Under the pieces are notes generated by a model. It ran no database searches and was not told the DNA's origin. It saw nothing but the letters and a program-made list of their open reading frames with translations. Position numbers and translations under genes: made by a program. Shown here piece by piece: positions 25,248 through 34,153 of a stretch of 64,000 nucleotides of DNA; the first letter of the stretch is position 1; the number at the start of each line of letters is the position of its first letter. This DNA is from Sphingobacteriaceae bacterium (GTDB taxonomy: Bacteria > Bacteroidota > Bacteroidia > Sphingobacteriales > Sphingobacteriaceae), in assembly GCA_029266635.1 (NCBI GenBank), contig JAQSWM010000008.1, positions 1-64,000 on the forward strand, read 5' to 3'.

Positions 25248-27659
25248 TTAATTGCTTTTTATAGTTACAGAAGCACTCTGCAGCCCCGGCGAAGTTGCCG
25301 TCAAGCTGATGGTGCCGGGTGTAGTTTTGGATTGTATGATGGCGAGTGCCAAGCCGTGAAACGCTTTGCGATAACTTGCCTTGAACGGGTCATGACTGAT
25401 GGGATCTCCATTGTCAACTCCGGCAATGAATGCCTGTCCGTTCAGCTTGAAAGAAACCAGGTTATCTGCATTGGGAACTAAATTGCCATCTTTATCAAGG
25501 ATTTTAACGGTTACAAACGACAAGTCTTTGCCATCTGCTTTTATGGATGAGCGGTCTGCCTGGAGCACGATCCTGACCGGTGTTCCGGCTGTTTTCACTT
25601 CTTTCGTTAAAACAACTTTACCATTTTTCCGCGAAACTGCTTTTAAAGCACCTGGCTCATAATTCATGCGCCACATCACGTGCAGATCATCACCCTCTTT
25701 CTTTTTTGTGCCCAGCGACTTTCCGTTCAGGAACAGTTCAACTTCATCAGCATTGTTATAGTAAGCCCAGACGTCGATTAGCTTGCCCGGCTCCCAATTC
25801 CAGTGCGGAAGGATGTGCAGGACAGGTGTATTGGTCCATTCGCTCTGATACATGTAGTAAACGTCTTTCGGGAAACCTGCAAGGTCAACTATGCCAAAAT
25901 ACGAACTTCGAGCGGGCCAGGAATATGGTGTTGGCTCTCCCAGATAGTCGAAGCCGGTCCAGATAAACATCCCCGAAAGGAAATCATATTTTTTATAAAC
26001 TTTCCAGGTTTCTTCGTGTGTAGAGCCCCATGGAACTGAAACGTTATCGTAAGCTGATACCGTAAAATCGGCGTTCATCGGTGCTTTGCTTCTTTTTCCA
26101 GCCCATCTGCGGATGCTGTCGGAAGGCATGTCGTAAACGCCACGTGTTTCTATTGCCGATGTGGTTTCTGAACCGATCAGCTTCTTGCCCGGAAACGTTG
26201 AAAGTGCGTCAGGCAAGTCTTTGATGTGATAATTGTATCCCACAACATCAACGGAGCCGGACTTTACGATTTGATTCTTTTCTGTAGGATCGTTGTTGGC
26301 TGAGGTAATCGGCCGGGTTTTATCTAATGCCCTAATCGTCGCTGCCAAATCTGATGCAATTCGGTAGCCTGTGCTGTCGGCTTGCTCCTTGATTTCATTG
26401 CCGATGCTCCACATGAACACAGAGGGATGGTTGCGGTCACGAAGGATTTGCGCTTGCAGGTCGCGAGTATGCCATTCTTTAAAGAACAGGTGGTAATCGT
26501 ACGGCTGCTTTGCCTTCTCCCACATATCAAAAGCTTCGTCCATTACAATGAAGCCCATTTTATCGCAAAGATCAAGCAGTTCCGGCGCAGGCGGATTGTG
26601 CGATGTGCGGATGCCGTTTACACCCATTCCCTTCAATATCTCCAGCTGGCGTTGCAGCGCCCGGGTGTTGATGGCTGCGCCCAGGGCTCCGAGATCATGA
26701 TGCATGCATACGCCTCGGATTTTCATGCGTTCTCCGTTTAAAGAGAATCCTTTTTCTGCGTCGAAATTGAAGTAGCGGAAGCCAAGAGGAGTTTCATAGC
26801 GGTCGGTTACAACCTTGTTCACCAAAACTTCAGTAACTACTTTATACAAAGCGGGCTTGTCAACGCTCCAGAGAATGGGATTGGCGACGTTAAGACTGGC
26901 ATGTGCAGTAGCATACTCCCCCGAAAGGCCTATCAAAGCTGATTGATTTCCCTGGATCGGCTTACCTGAAGGATCGTAAATTTTGGTGGTGATGATCACT
27001 TTGGCCGGCTTTCCTGTAGCGTTCCTGAGCTTAGTTTCCACGTTGACCGTACCCTGTTTGCTGCTAACAGATGGAGTAGTTACAAATGTTCCCCAATGAT
27101 CTACTGCAATTTTGTTGGTGGTTACCAGCCATACATTCCGGTAAATACCTGACCCTGAATAATATCTGGAGTTTGGCTGAAGTGAATTATCAACTTTAAC
27201 GGCAATGATATTCTTCTGTCCGTTAAACTTCAGATAAGGCGTTAGCTCGTACCTGAAGGAGATGTAGCCATTCGGGCGAAAACCGAGGTGATGGCCATTG
27301 ATCCAGACATCGCTTCTTTGATATACTCCGTCAAAATCAATGTAGATATTTGAGTTCCTCGACGCATCGGGAACTGTAAAGGATTTCCGGTACCAGCTGA
27401 TCCCGCCGGGAAGCGCCCCGCCCTCCGGCATGGCTGGATTATCCTTGCTGAAAGTGCCTTCTATGCTCCAGTCGTGCGGCAGGTTCAGCTTCCGCCACTT
27501 GGAATCGTCAAATCCTACAGTCTGTACATTCGCTGTATCACCGAGAAAAAAAGACCAGCCCGCATCAAAATCCTGCACCTTACGCTGAGCTTCCGCTGTG
27601 AGCGAAAACAAAAGGATAGTACAAGCAATAACATATGCAAGGCGGATTTTTTTCATCAT
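25248..27659 (-). CDS. GH2 beta-galactosidase-like glycosidase
   Basis: An 803-residue GH2 enzyme with a Sec signal peptide (first 24 residues, ending TAEA). Order: jelly-roll sugar-binding domain (27-182), Ig-like domain (about 185-295), TIM barrel (297-600) and C-terminal Ig-like domains including a BIg1-like module. The acid/base is Glu-422 (MWSIGNE) and the nucleophile Glu-498 (LIGSETTS). Beta-galactosidase is the usual activity in this group, but beta-glucuronidase or beta-mannosidase cannot be excluded. The ATG follows directly on the TAG stop of the upstream sulfatase, and a second ATG is the next codon. Confidence 0.92.
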   Translation of the reverse strand: MMKKIRLAYVIACTILLFSLTAEAQRKVQDFDAGWSFFLGDTANVQTVGFDDSKWRKLNLPHDWSIEGTFSKDNPAMPEGGALPGGISWYRKSFTVPDASRNSNIYIDFDGVYQRSDVWINGHHLGFRPNGYISFRYELTPYLKFNGQKNIIAVKVDNSLQPNSRYYSGSGIYRNVWLVTTNKIAVDHWGTFVTTPSVSSKQGTVNVETKLRNATGKPAKVIITTKIYDPSGKPIQGNQSALIGLSGEYATAHASLNVANPILWSVDKPALYKVVTEVLVNKVVTDRYETPLGFRYFNFDAEKGFSLNGERMKIRGVCMHHDLGALGAAINTRALQRQLEILKGMGVNGIRTSHNPPAPELLDLCDKMGFIVMDEAFDMWEKAKQPYDYHLFFKEWHTRDLQAQILRDRNHPSVFMWSIGNEIKEQADSTGYRIASDLAATIRALDKTRPITSANNDPTEKNQIVKSGSVDVVGYNYHIKDLPDALSTFPGKKLIGSETTSAIETRGVYDMPSDSIRRWAGKRSKAPMNADFTVSAYDNVSVPWGSTHEETWKVYKKYDFLSGMFIWTGFDYLGEPTPYSWPARSSYFGIVDLAGFPKDVYYMYQSEWTNTPVLHILPHWNWEPGKLIDVWAYYNNADEVELFLNGKSLGTKKKEGDDLHVMWRMNYEPGALKAVSRKNGKVVLTKEVKTAGTPVRIVLQADRSSIKADGKDLSFVTVKILDKDGNLVPNADNLVSFKLNGQAFIAGVDNGDPISHDPFKASYRKAFHGLALAIIQSKTTPGTISLTATSPGLQSASVTIKSN

Positions 27660-29645
27660 CTATCGTGATAATACGCTTGCGGGAACAGCAGCTCTTGCAA
27701 AAGCCGGACCTTTCCAGTCGAACGTAAGTGCATCTTTGCCGGCTGCTCCTTCATAGTAAATCTTAAATGGATGAAGACCTGCCTTCAATTTTATTGACCC
27801 ATGTTTTGTTGTTCCCGCTGCATAACCATAATCGGCATCAATAACAGCAGCTTCGTGAATGCGCAGGAACGCCTTTTTAGACGAGCTCAGATAGAAGGTG
27901 TAATCGCCGTCGGCAGGAGCATTGACATAACCTTCAATCAGGTAAATGTTGCTTCCGGCTTTCTTTATCTTTTGAATATCTACAGAATTGGCTGTGCCGG
28001 ATGCCTTCGCAGTTAAGCTACTAACGTTTGGCAGCCATGCGTAATTTCCGCTGAACGCTTTCCATGACACACCTTTAGAAACATTGTTTACCGATACCGC
28101 CGGAACAGCGGCATTATCATAAGGCCGGCTTGCTGCAGTATCTGCCCTGCGCACCTGCAACACCTTTTCTTTAAACAGTTTCTGAAGTTCGGGCATTGAG
28201 GCTGCTAAATTGTTGCTCTGGTGCGTGTCTTTTACGATGTTGTATATCTCAAAATCATCATCTGCAGACTTGATGTTGTAACGTAAGCCTACTAAATCTC
28301 CATTTCTAATCATTTGCATCTGCTGACGCGTGCGCCCACGATTATGTTCAGAAAACTCCGGATACGATGGCGTCTTGTTTCCATTCACATACTCAATGTA
28401 AACGAGGCTTTCTTTCTGCGTGCCTTTGCCCGTAAGCGATGGCAATAGCGAAACACCATCTGAATTTGCAGGAGCTGGCAGTCCGGCAGCAGCAGTAAAG
28501 GTCGGCAACCAGTCGTACGATATGCTTGGAGTGTTTACTACTTTATTGGCAGGTATTTTAGATGGCCAGCGAGCAATGACCGGCATACGTGAGCCACCAT
28601 CCAGCACGTCTCTTTTTATCCCATCGAACGGTCCAAAGCTGTTGAAGAAGTTGGCTTCGTAATCAGCATGCGGTTTTGGAAGGTAAGCCTCCACCGATGG
28701 CCCATTATCAGAACTGAATACGACAAGTGTGTTTTCGTCGATCTTAAGATCAGCTAAAAGTTTGAATAAATCTCCGATTGCATCATCAATCCGGTGAGTG
28801 CTTGAGGCATAGCGCTTATAGGTATCGGGCCAGGCAACTTCGGGAGTAGATGGATTGTTGTCGTGGTCGTAAGTTGCATTTGCATACTCCGGGTACGTGT
28901 ACGAATCCACCGTACCAACAGCTGTATTGATCATTTTGCCGGGTTTGCCCAGCCACTGCACGCCACCGTGTAAGCCGCCGCCTGCCGGGTAAGGACATGT
29001 TGGAAGCTCCAGCACCGCATGCGGAGTATCGTAGGCCAGGTACATAAAGAATGGCTGGGTTTTATTTTTTCCCTGTTCGTGAGTAGCTATCCATTTCTTT
29101 GCAGCCGCTGTCCAAAGATCGCCGGTATAGCATTTATCTAAACCTTTGCTCACTTCAGTTTTATTTTCCCAAACCTCTTTGGCACCACGGTAAACTCCTT
29201 CTACCGGGTAATGCTCATGACCGTCTCCGTGGCGCATATATCCATAGTAGTAGTCGAATCCGCGATTCAGCGGGTGCGCAGGCCAGTTGCCGCCTTTGGT
29301 TGCTTTGCCTGTCCCTTGCAAGCCCCATTTACCAATCGCAGCTGTTGCGTAGCCTGCTTTCTTCAGAACGTTTGCCAGGGTGTAATTATCAGCAAGAGCC
29401 TTATCAAACTGGTTATCACGAACATTGGCATGTCCCTGGCTTAGCCCGGTTAAAATGGATGCTCTTGATGGAGCACAAACGGGCGCAGCGCAATACTGTT
29501 GCGGAAGCAATGCCCCCTCAGCAGCCATTTTGTCAAGGTTCGGAGTTATTGCCCACGGCTCGCTCCTGTCGTTATTTTTTGCACGCTGGTTCTGGAAGCC
29601 TGTGAGTAGCAAGGCGATAGAAGAAAAATAGAAAACAGATTTCAT
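27660..29645 (-). CDS. Sulfatase (S1) lacking the N-terminal metal-binding segment, with PA14-like C-terminus
   Basis: A 661-residue sulfatase-family protein. The modification motif C57-A-P-S-R61 (then ASILTG), GKWGLQGTG and FSSDNGPSVEAYLP are intact. However, the hydrophobic leader (MKSVFYFSSIALLLTGF) runs straight into QNQRAKNNDRSEPW; the strand with the Asp-Asp metal ligands and the usual signal-peptide cleavage region are missing, so the motif falls about 15-35 residues earlier than in the other six sulfatases. An in-frame deletion is the simplest reading; only 19 bases separate it from the upstream gene, so no lost exon-like piece fits there. Residues from about 515 form a PA14-like domain (YLIEGYVNAPADGDYTFYLS). 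Confidence 0.85.
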   Translation of the reverse strand: MKSVFYFSSIALLLTGFQNQRAKNNDRSEPWAITPNLDKMAAEGALLPQQYCAAPVCAPSRASILTGLSQGHANVRDNQFDKALADNYTLANVLKKAGYATAAIGKWGLQGTGKATKGGNWPAHPLNRGFDYYYGYMRHGDGHEHYPVEGVYRGAKEVWENKTEVSKGLDKCYTGDLWTAAAKKWIATHEQGKNKTQPFFMYLAYDTPHAVLELPTCPYPAGGGLHGGVQWLGKPGKMINTAVGTVDSYTYPEYANATYDHDNNPSTPEVAWPDTYKRYASSTHRIDDAIGDLFKLLADLKIDENTLVVFSSDNGPSVEAYLPKPHADYEANFFNSFGPFDGIKRDVLDGGSRMPVIARWPSKIPANKVVNTPSISYDWLPTFTAAAGLPAPANSDGVSLLPSLTGKGTQKESLVYIEYVNGNKTPSYPEFSEHNRGRTRQQMQMIRNGDLVGLRYNIKSADDDFEIYNIVKDTHQSNNLAASMPELQKLFKEKVLQVRRADTAASRPYDNAAVPAVSVNNVSKGVSWKAFSGNYAWLPNVSSLTAKASGTANSVDIQKIKKAGSNIYLIEGYVNAPADGDYTFYLSSSKKAFLRIHEAAVIDADYGYAAGTTKHGSIKLKAGLHPFKIYYEGAAGKDALTFDWKGPAFARAAVPASVLSR

Positions 29646-29664
29646 GAGAAGGTATTTGAACTAA

Positions 29665-31560
29665 TTATTCTTCGTTTCCGAAGGTGTTTGGCACCATGCC
29701 GAGGCTTCCTAAGAAATCCAGGCTGGCGGCTTTAACATTGTAAGTGCTGCTTTTTTTCTGCCGAACATCTTTCATGGCAGCAACGAACGGTTGTTTGTCC
29801 GACACATACAGCAAGTAGTTGATCGTCATCAACGCAAGCATCTGATCATCGTTGTTAATAAAGTTGATCAGATTTTGAGCAGCGCTTTTGTCTTTAAAGC
29901 TTTGATAATCGATCGCGGATGCGGTGAGCGCCACTGGCGGATAAGCATCTTTCATCGCAGACTGTATAGCTGCTTTGTATGGCTTAAGCTCCTGGTCGTT
30001 TTGTGATCTTAAACCCGTAATAGCCCAGTAGCGCACAATATTATTTTTGCTTTTCAGGAAGTCAACCTGCTTTTTCGCGATAGCGGCTCCTCTCTGCCCC
30101 GACAGTTTTGCCGCAGCATAGATCTCTGCAATTGGGAAATTCGTATTGTTCTGGCGATACTCATATGGCGTAGTCGTTTCTGAGATCCGTGCGATTTCAT
30201 ATTCAGGAAGGAAGGACACATCTCTTGATTTCAGCACCTGCTCATCAAGTTGCTTGCGCATACGCTCCAAGACTTTTTGAGAAGCTGGATCGTTTGCCAG
30301 GTTTTTAGTCTCCCAGTAATCCTTGCTGATGTCGAATAAATATTCAGCAGGCCGGGGTTGAAAAAGGCTTTTCTGAAGTGGGTTTAGTTTGCCATCGACG
30401 AGGTCTTTCCGCATCTGCTGCTTGATTTCACCAATCTCCATGTACCGGATGTAGCGGGCTTCCGGCATAAAAGGCATGTAATTACGGGAGTAAACATATC
30501 GTCCGTCTGTGACGGTACGCACCATGTCGATGCCGTTATCAGAACGCTCGTTGGAAATTACAATATGGTCAGCCGGTTTGGTCCGCTTCTCGCCAATCAG
30601 CACACGCCCTTCCATATACTTTGGAATGTTGGCTCCTGCCAATGCAAGCATTGAGGGCGCCAAATCTTCAAAGTCTATCAGTTCGTCTGTAACTATTCCA
30701 CCAGTTTTCCAGGGAGAAAGGTCCTTGTACATTGGCGGGAACCAAACCACAAAAGGAACACGATAGCCGAGGTTAATTCCGTTGGTTTTTCCTCTCGGGA
30801 TACCCTCCCCATGATCTGCATAGCAGAAGATGATGGTACTGTCCATCAAGTTGTCTTTTGCAAGCCTTTCCAGCAAAGCACCGATCTTGTTATCCGTGAG
30901 TTTAATGGAATTGTAAACACGTGCAAATTGCTTGCGCATTTCCGGCGAATCCCTCAGAAAGGGCGGCATAGCAAAATCATTCTCGCCGATGCGGTCTGCC
31001 ACAGGGAGTTCGTCAATTACAGCTTTAACGTACTGAGGATAATCATAAGTCATTGTCCGCGACTGATGCGAATCCACGTAGTTGAACACAGAAAAGAACG
31101 GCTGCCCCGGCTTACGGTTCCACCAGCCTGCTTTGTCCGAGCTTTCGTTCCAGGCTTCTTTCACAAATGCCTTCGGATTGCGTACGTTATAATCCGTTTT
31201 CACATTATTGCTGGTGTAATAACCCGCCTGCTGCATGTAATAAGGAAAACCGTGCACAAACGAAGGCACCGGGTAATTGCTTCGGTGATAACCTGTTCCT
31301 GATTCGTACGACTTCAGCCCGGTGATCAGCGTAGTGCGGCAGGGTGAGCAAACCGTCGCTGTGGAAAACGCATTCGTAAACCGAACGCCATTTTTCGCCA
31401 GGTTATCAATTACAGGAGTTTTAGCATCCTTGTTGCCATAACATCCTATAAAATGCGGCGAAGTGTCTTCGTAGGTGATCCATAGAATATTGGGCTTTTT
31501 CTGCGAAAAAGCAGCCAAATGAAGGCAGAGTAGAAGCGCCGTTGCTTTAAGAATTTTCAT
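29665..31560 (-). CDS. Secreted sulfatase (S1) with C-terminal helical extension
   Basis: A 631-residue S1 sulfatase with a Sec leader ending AAFSQ (20). The first metal site reads Glu-31/Asp-32 (WITYEDTSPHF) instead of Asp-Asp, a variant also found in the heparan N-sulfatase-like branch. The modification motif is canonical, C71-S-P-C-R75. YADHGEGIPRGK supplies the second metal region. After about residue 480 comes an alpha-helical extension with HEAT-like character (AKKQVDFLKSKNNIVRYWAI), possibly for protein contacts. It starts 9 bases after the upstream sulfatase stop and precedes the metal-site-deleted sulfatase by 19 bases. Confidence 0.9.
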   Translation of the reverse strand: MKILKATALLLCLHLAAFSQKKPNILWITYEDTSPHFIGCYGNKDAKTPVIDNLAKNGVRFTNAFSTATVCSPCRTTLITGLKSYESGTGYHRSNYPVPSFVHGFPYYMQQAGYYTSNNVKTDYNVRNPKAFVKEAWNESSDKAGWWNRKPGQPFFSVFNYVDSHQSRTMTYDYPQYVKAVIDELPVADRIGENDFAMPPFLRDSPEMRKQFARVYNSIKLTDNKIGALLERLAKDNLMDSTIIFCYADHGEGIPRGKTNGINLGYRVPFVVWFPPMYKDLSPWKTGGIVTDELIDFEDLAPSMLALAGANIPKYMEGRVLIGEKRTKPADHIVISNERSDNGIDMVRTVTDGRYVYSRNYMPFMPEARYIRYMEIGEIKQQMRKDLVDGKLNPLQKSLFQPRPAEYLFDISKDYWETKNLANDPASQKVLERMRKQLDEQVLKSRDVSFLPEYEIARISETTTPYEYRQNNTNFPIAEIYAAAKLSGQRGAAIAKKQVDFLKSKNNIVRYWAITGLRSQNDQELKPYKAAIQSAMKDAYPPVALTASAIDYQSFKDKSAAQNLINFINNDDQMLALMTINYLLYVSDKQPFVAAMKDVRQKKSSTYNVKAASLDFLGSLGMVPNTFGNEE

Positions 31561-31569
31561 CGTCCGTAA

Positions 31570-33126
31570 TTATTGAGCGCCGTTGCTTTCAGGCTTTTCT
31601 CTCATCATATATGGAGGGAAAACCGCTGCCTTTGAGCCTTTCTCGTATCTTAAATTGTGCTGGCCGCCTCCTGTTGGAAGAAGCGGGATGTACATGCCGC
31701 CGGTTTTTTCCATGATATCAAACAGCTGTTTGGTCATATCGCGGACAATGCCCTGGTTCTCTTTGGTGCGAAACAGGTTGTGCAGTTCCTGCGGATCATT
31801 TTGAATGTCGTATAACTCATCGGTATCCCAAAGACCGGTGTAGTGGATCAGCTTGTAGCGGTCACCACGAAGTGCATGCATCGTAGGAGTTTGAGGGAAG
31901 CTTCGCTCCCAGAAATATTCATAAAGCAAACCGGTGCGCCAGTTAACGGCTTTTTTTCCTTCCAACTGTGGCAAAAAGCTTTGTCCGTCCATATAGGCCG
32001 GCGCTTTCAGGCCCGCAGCTTCCAGGATGGTTGGGGCAATGTCTATGTTGGCAACCACATCGTTAACCACGGTACGAGGCTTAATTATTTCGGGACAGTA
32101 AGCCAGCATTGGTACACGCATAGATGCTTCATAAGCCACACGCTTGTCAATCAGCCCGTGCTCGCCGAACTGGAAGCCGTTATCACCCATGTAAATGATA
32201 AGCGTGCTTTCTAATAAGCCTTGTGATTTGAGGTAGTCCATAACTTTCCCGATGGATGCATCCACACTGTACAGGGTTTCTGCGTAGCGCTTATAATACT
32301 CTTCGATATTCAGGTCGCTGTGATACGGAAAGTCGACGCCGTGCCATGAGTTCCGCTGATTTTGCAGCCACATTGGAGCATCGATGTGTTTGCTTGGGTC
32401 CATGCTGACCGGAGGCACAAACTTGTATCCTGCTGCCATTCCCTTATCACGCGGCGCAGGCAGGAAGTCGGAATGAACTCCCTTGTGTGATAAATACACC
32501 ATGAAAGGTTTGTTTTTATCCCGGTGCTGAAGAAAATCCAGCGCATATTCAGTCAACTCATCTGTGATGTACCCTTTCTGAGGCACATGCTTGCCGTTTA
32601 CGTTTAATCCGGCCGGCTTAGGAAAATAGCTTCCTTGTCCTTTGAATGAAACCCAGTAATTGAAACCACGTTGTGGATCGTCATGCTCGCCGCCGATGTG
32701 CCACTTGCCAATCATCGCAGTTTGATAGCCAATCTGCTGAAGGTATTGCGAATAGAATACAATGTCTTTCGAAACCGGATTCAGGTTATCCACTACTTTA
32801 TGCTTGTGCGCATAGATCCCCGTAAGGATAGATGCCCTTGAAGGGGAGCAAAGCGAAGTAGTGACGAAAGCGTTTGGCAGGTAAGCACCTTCCTTTGCCA
32901 GGCGATCCATGTTTGGAGTTTTAATAAACTCCTGCGCCTTTAAAAAGCCCATGGCGTCGAAGCGGTGATCATCTGTGAGGATAAACACCACGTTTCGCGG
33001 CTTGCCTGTACCCACTTTAACTAATTTCAGCGATCCGCCCGGCTGGCTAACAGGTGCATACTGCGCCGCAGTAAACAAAGGGCAAATCAACAAAATCGCT
33101 AAAAGGCGTTTGTAAGTATGTGTCAT
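31570..33126 (-). CDS. Secreted sulfatase (S1), first gene of the block
   Basis: A 518-residue S1 sulfatase. The ATG at 33126 was preferred to one 90 bases upstream because it opens directly on a signal peptide (MTHTYKRLLAILLICPLFTA). Metal ligands are Asp-52/Asp-53 (ILTDDHRFDAMG) and the modification motif C93-S-P-S-R97 with ASILTG is canonical. GDNGFQFGEHG matches the branch related to glucosamine-6-sulfatases, the same branch as the sulfatase at 12953. It is the promoter-proximal gene of the 17-gene minus-strand block and faces the plus-strand phosphodiesterase operon across about 250 bases. Confidence 0.92.
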   Translation of the reverse strand: MTHTYKRLLAILLICPLFTAAQYAPVSQPGGSLKLVKVGTGKPRNVVFILTDDHRFDAMGFLKAQEFIKTPNMDRLAKEGAYLPNAFVTTSLCSPSRASILTGIYAHKHKVVDNLNPVSKDIVFYSQYLQQIGYQTAMIGKWHIGGEHDDPQRGFNYWVSFKGQGSYFPKPAGLNVNGKHVPQKGYITDELTEYALDFLQHRDKNKPFMVYLSHKGVHSDFLPAPRDKGMAAGYKFVPPVSMDPSKHIDAPMWLQNQRNSWHGVDFPYHSDLNIEEYYKRYAETLYSVDASIGKVMDYLKSQGLLESTLIIYMGDNGFQFGEHGLIDKRVAYEASMRVPMLAYCPEIIKPRTVVNDVVANIDIAPTILEAAGLKAPAYMDGQSFLPQLEGKKAVNWRTGLLYEYFWERSFPQTPTMHALRGDRYKLIHYTGLWDTDELYDIQNDPQELHNLFRTKENQGIVRDMTKQLFDIMEKTGGMYIPLLPTGGGQHNLRYEKGSKAAVFPPYMMREKPESNGAQ

Positions 33127-33378
33127 ATGTATTCTGAAATTAATGCTTTTTGAGTGAAGAGGGCGAGCTGAAGATTGTTCTAAAGCAGTAGCCGGGAGAA
33201 TTTTCGCAATCTTCATTCAGGTATTCCGATATAATTGGAGGTTACGGAAGTAAAATTATGTTAAAATTGACATTGATGGTGTATCTTTTCTGATATAAAA
33301 TCAGCTGGCAGCGCTTGAAATGCAGCTTTGCGATTGAGTGGAACACAGAAACTGCTATATTGTGGCACTAATTTTAGG
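33127..33378. promoter_or_regulatory. Divergent intergenic region between two glycan operons
   Basis: About 250 AT-rich bases separate the divergent sulfatase and GDPD operons, so promoters in both directions are expected. On the plus strand a TTG (33334-33336), 19 bases, then TATATTGTG (33356-33364) partly match the TTTG/TAnnTTTG pattern; the second element is imperfect. No clear minus-strand box was found. No regulator gene is adjacent. Confidence 0.35.
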
Positions 33379-34149
33379 ATGGTGCATAAGAACCTCAAAC
33401 CTGCTTTTTACTTCTTGTTTTTCTTTCTGGGATGCTCTGCTGCAAGAGTGCAAACGACTCATTATACGGTGCAAAATGCACACTCTCATAACGATTATGT
33501 AAACCCACATCCCTTTGTCCTTGCTTTTGAGCAGGGTTTCGGCTCCATTGAGGCTGATATATTCCTGCGCAATAACGAGCTTCTGGTAGCGCACAACAAA
33601 AAGGAGATCAAACCTGAAAACACGCTGCGCAAGCTCTACCTCGATCCACTGGCCGCAGCTCTTAAAGCGAATCCATCGCGGAAGCTGAACCTGCTCATCG
33701 ACCTCAAAGACAATTACAAAGAAGTGCTGCCGGTACTTGTTGAACAATTAAGAGAATTGGAGCCTCTCTGCTCATCCGGAAACAAAAAAGGCAATCTCAC
33801 CATCCTGATAAGCGGCTCACGCCCCTCGCCTGCCGAATACAATAACTATCCCGCGTTCATCTTTTTTGATGATGACCTTGCTCTTCCGCACACTCCGGAA
33901 GAATGGAAACGCGTTGGATTGGTAAGCCTGAACTTTACAAAGTATTCCAAATGGGAAGGTAAATCAGAGTTGCCTGCGGGCGATAAAGCCGCATTGATAA
34001 AAGTAATTTCCGAAACCCACAGCAAAGGGAAGCCTATACGTTTTTGGGCTGCGCCCGATACAGAAAAAGCCTGGAAAGCACAGATGGATATTCATGCCGA
34101 CTATATCGGCACCGATAAGATAAAAGAGTTAGCAGATTTCCTCAACTAA
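33379..34149 (+). CDS. GDPD/PI-PLC-like phosphodiesterase lipoprotein
   Basis: A 256-residue exported phosphodiesterase-like protein. The ATG at 33379 was chosen because it begins a hydrophobic leader ending FFLGC (Cys-19), a lipobox-like site; the frame is open 17 codons further upstream. The conserved PLC-like barrel features are visible: His-35/His-37 (NAHSHNDY), Glu-58 and Asp-60 (SIEADIFL) and His-72 (LVAHNK). The family includes glycerophosphodiester phosphodiesterases and PI-PLC-like enzymes that split phosphodiesters. Its stop lies 4 bases before the next gene. The substrate is unknown, and loss of activity in this subgroup cannot be excluded. Confidence 0.75.
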   Translation: MVHKNLKPAFYFLFFFLGCSAARVQTTHYTVQNAHSHNDYVNPHPFVLAFEQGFGSIEADIFLRNNELLVAHNKKEIKPENTLRKLYLDPLAAALKANPSRKLNLLIDLKDNYKEVLPVLVEQLRELEPLCSSGNKKGNLTILISGSRPSPAEYNNYPAFIFFDDDLALPHTPEEWKRVGLVSLNFTKYSKWEGKSELPAGDKAALIKVISETHSKGKPIRFWAAPDTEKAWKAQMDIHADYIGTDKIKELADFLN

Positions 34150-34153
34150 ACAT

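Noticed and set aside
33127-33216. 30-codon N-terminal extension of the sulfatase at 31570
   Set aside because: It places non-hydrophobic residues ahead of a complete signal peptide that starts at 33126.
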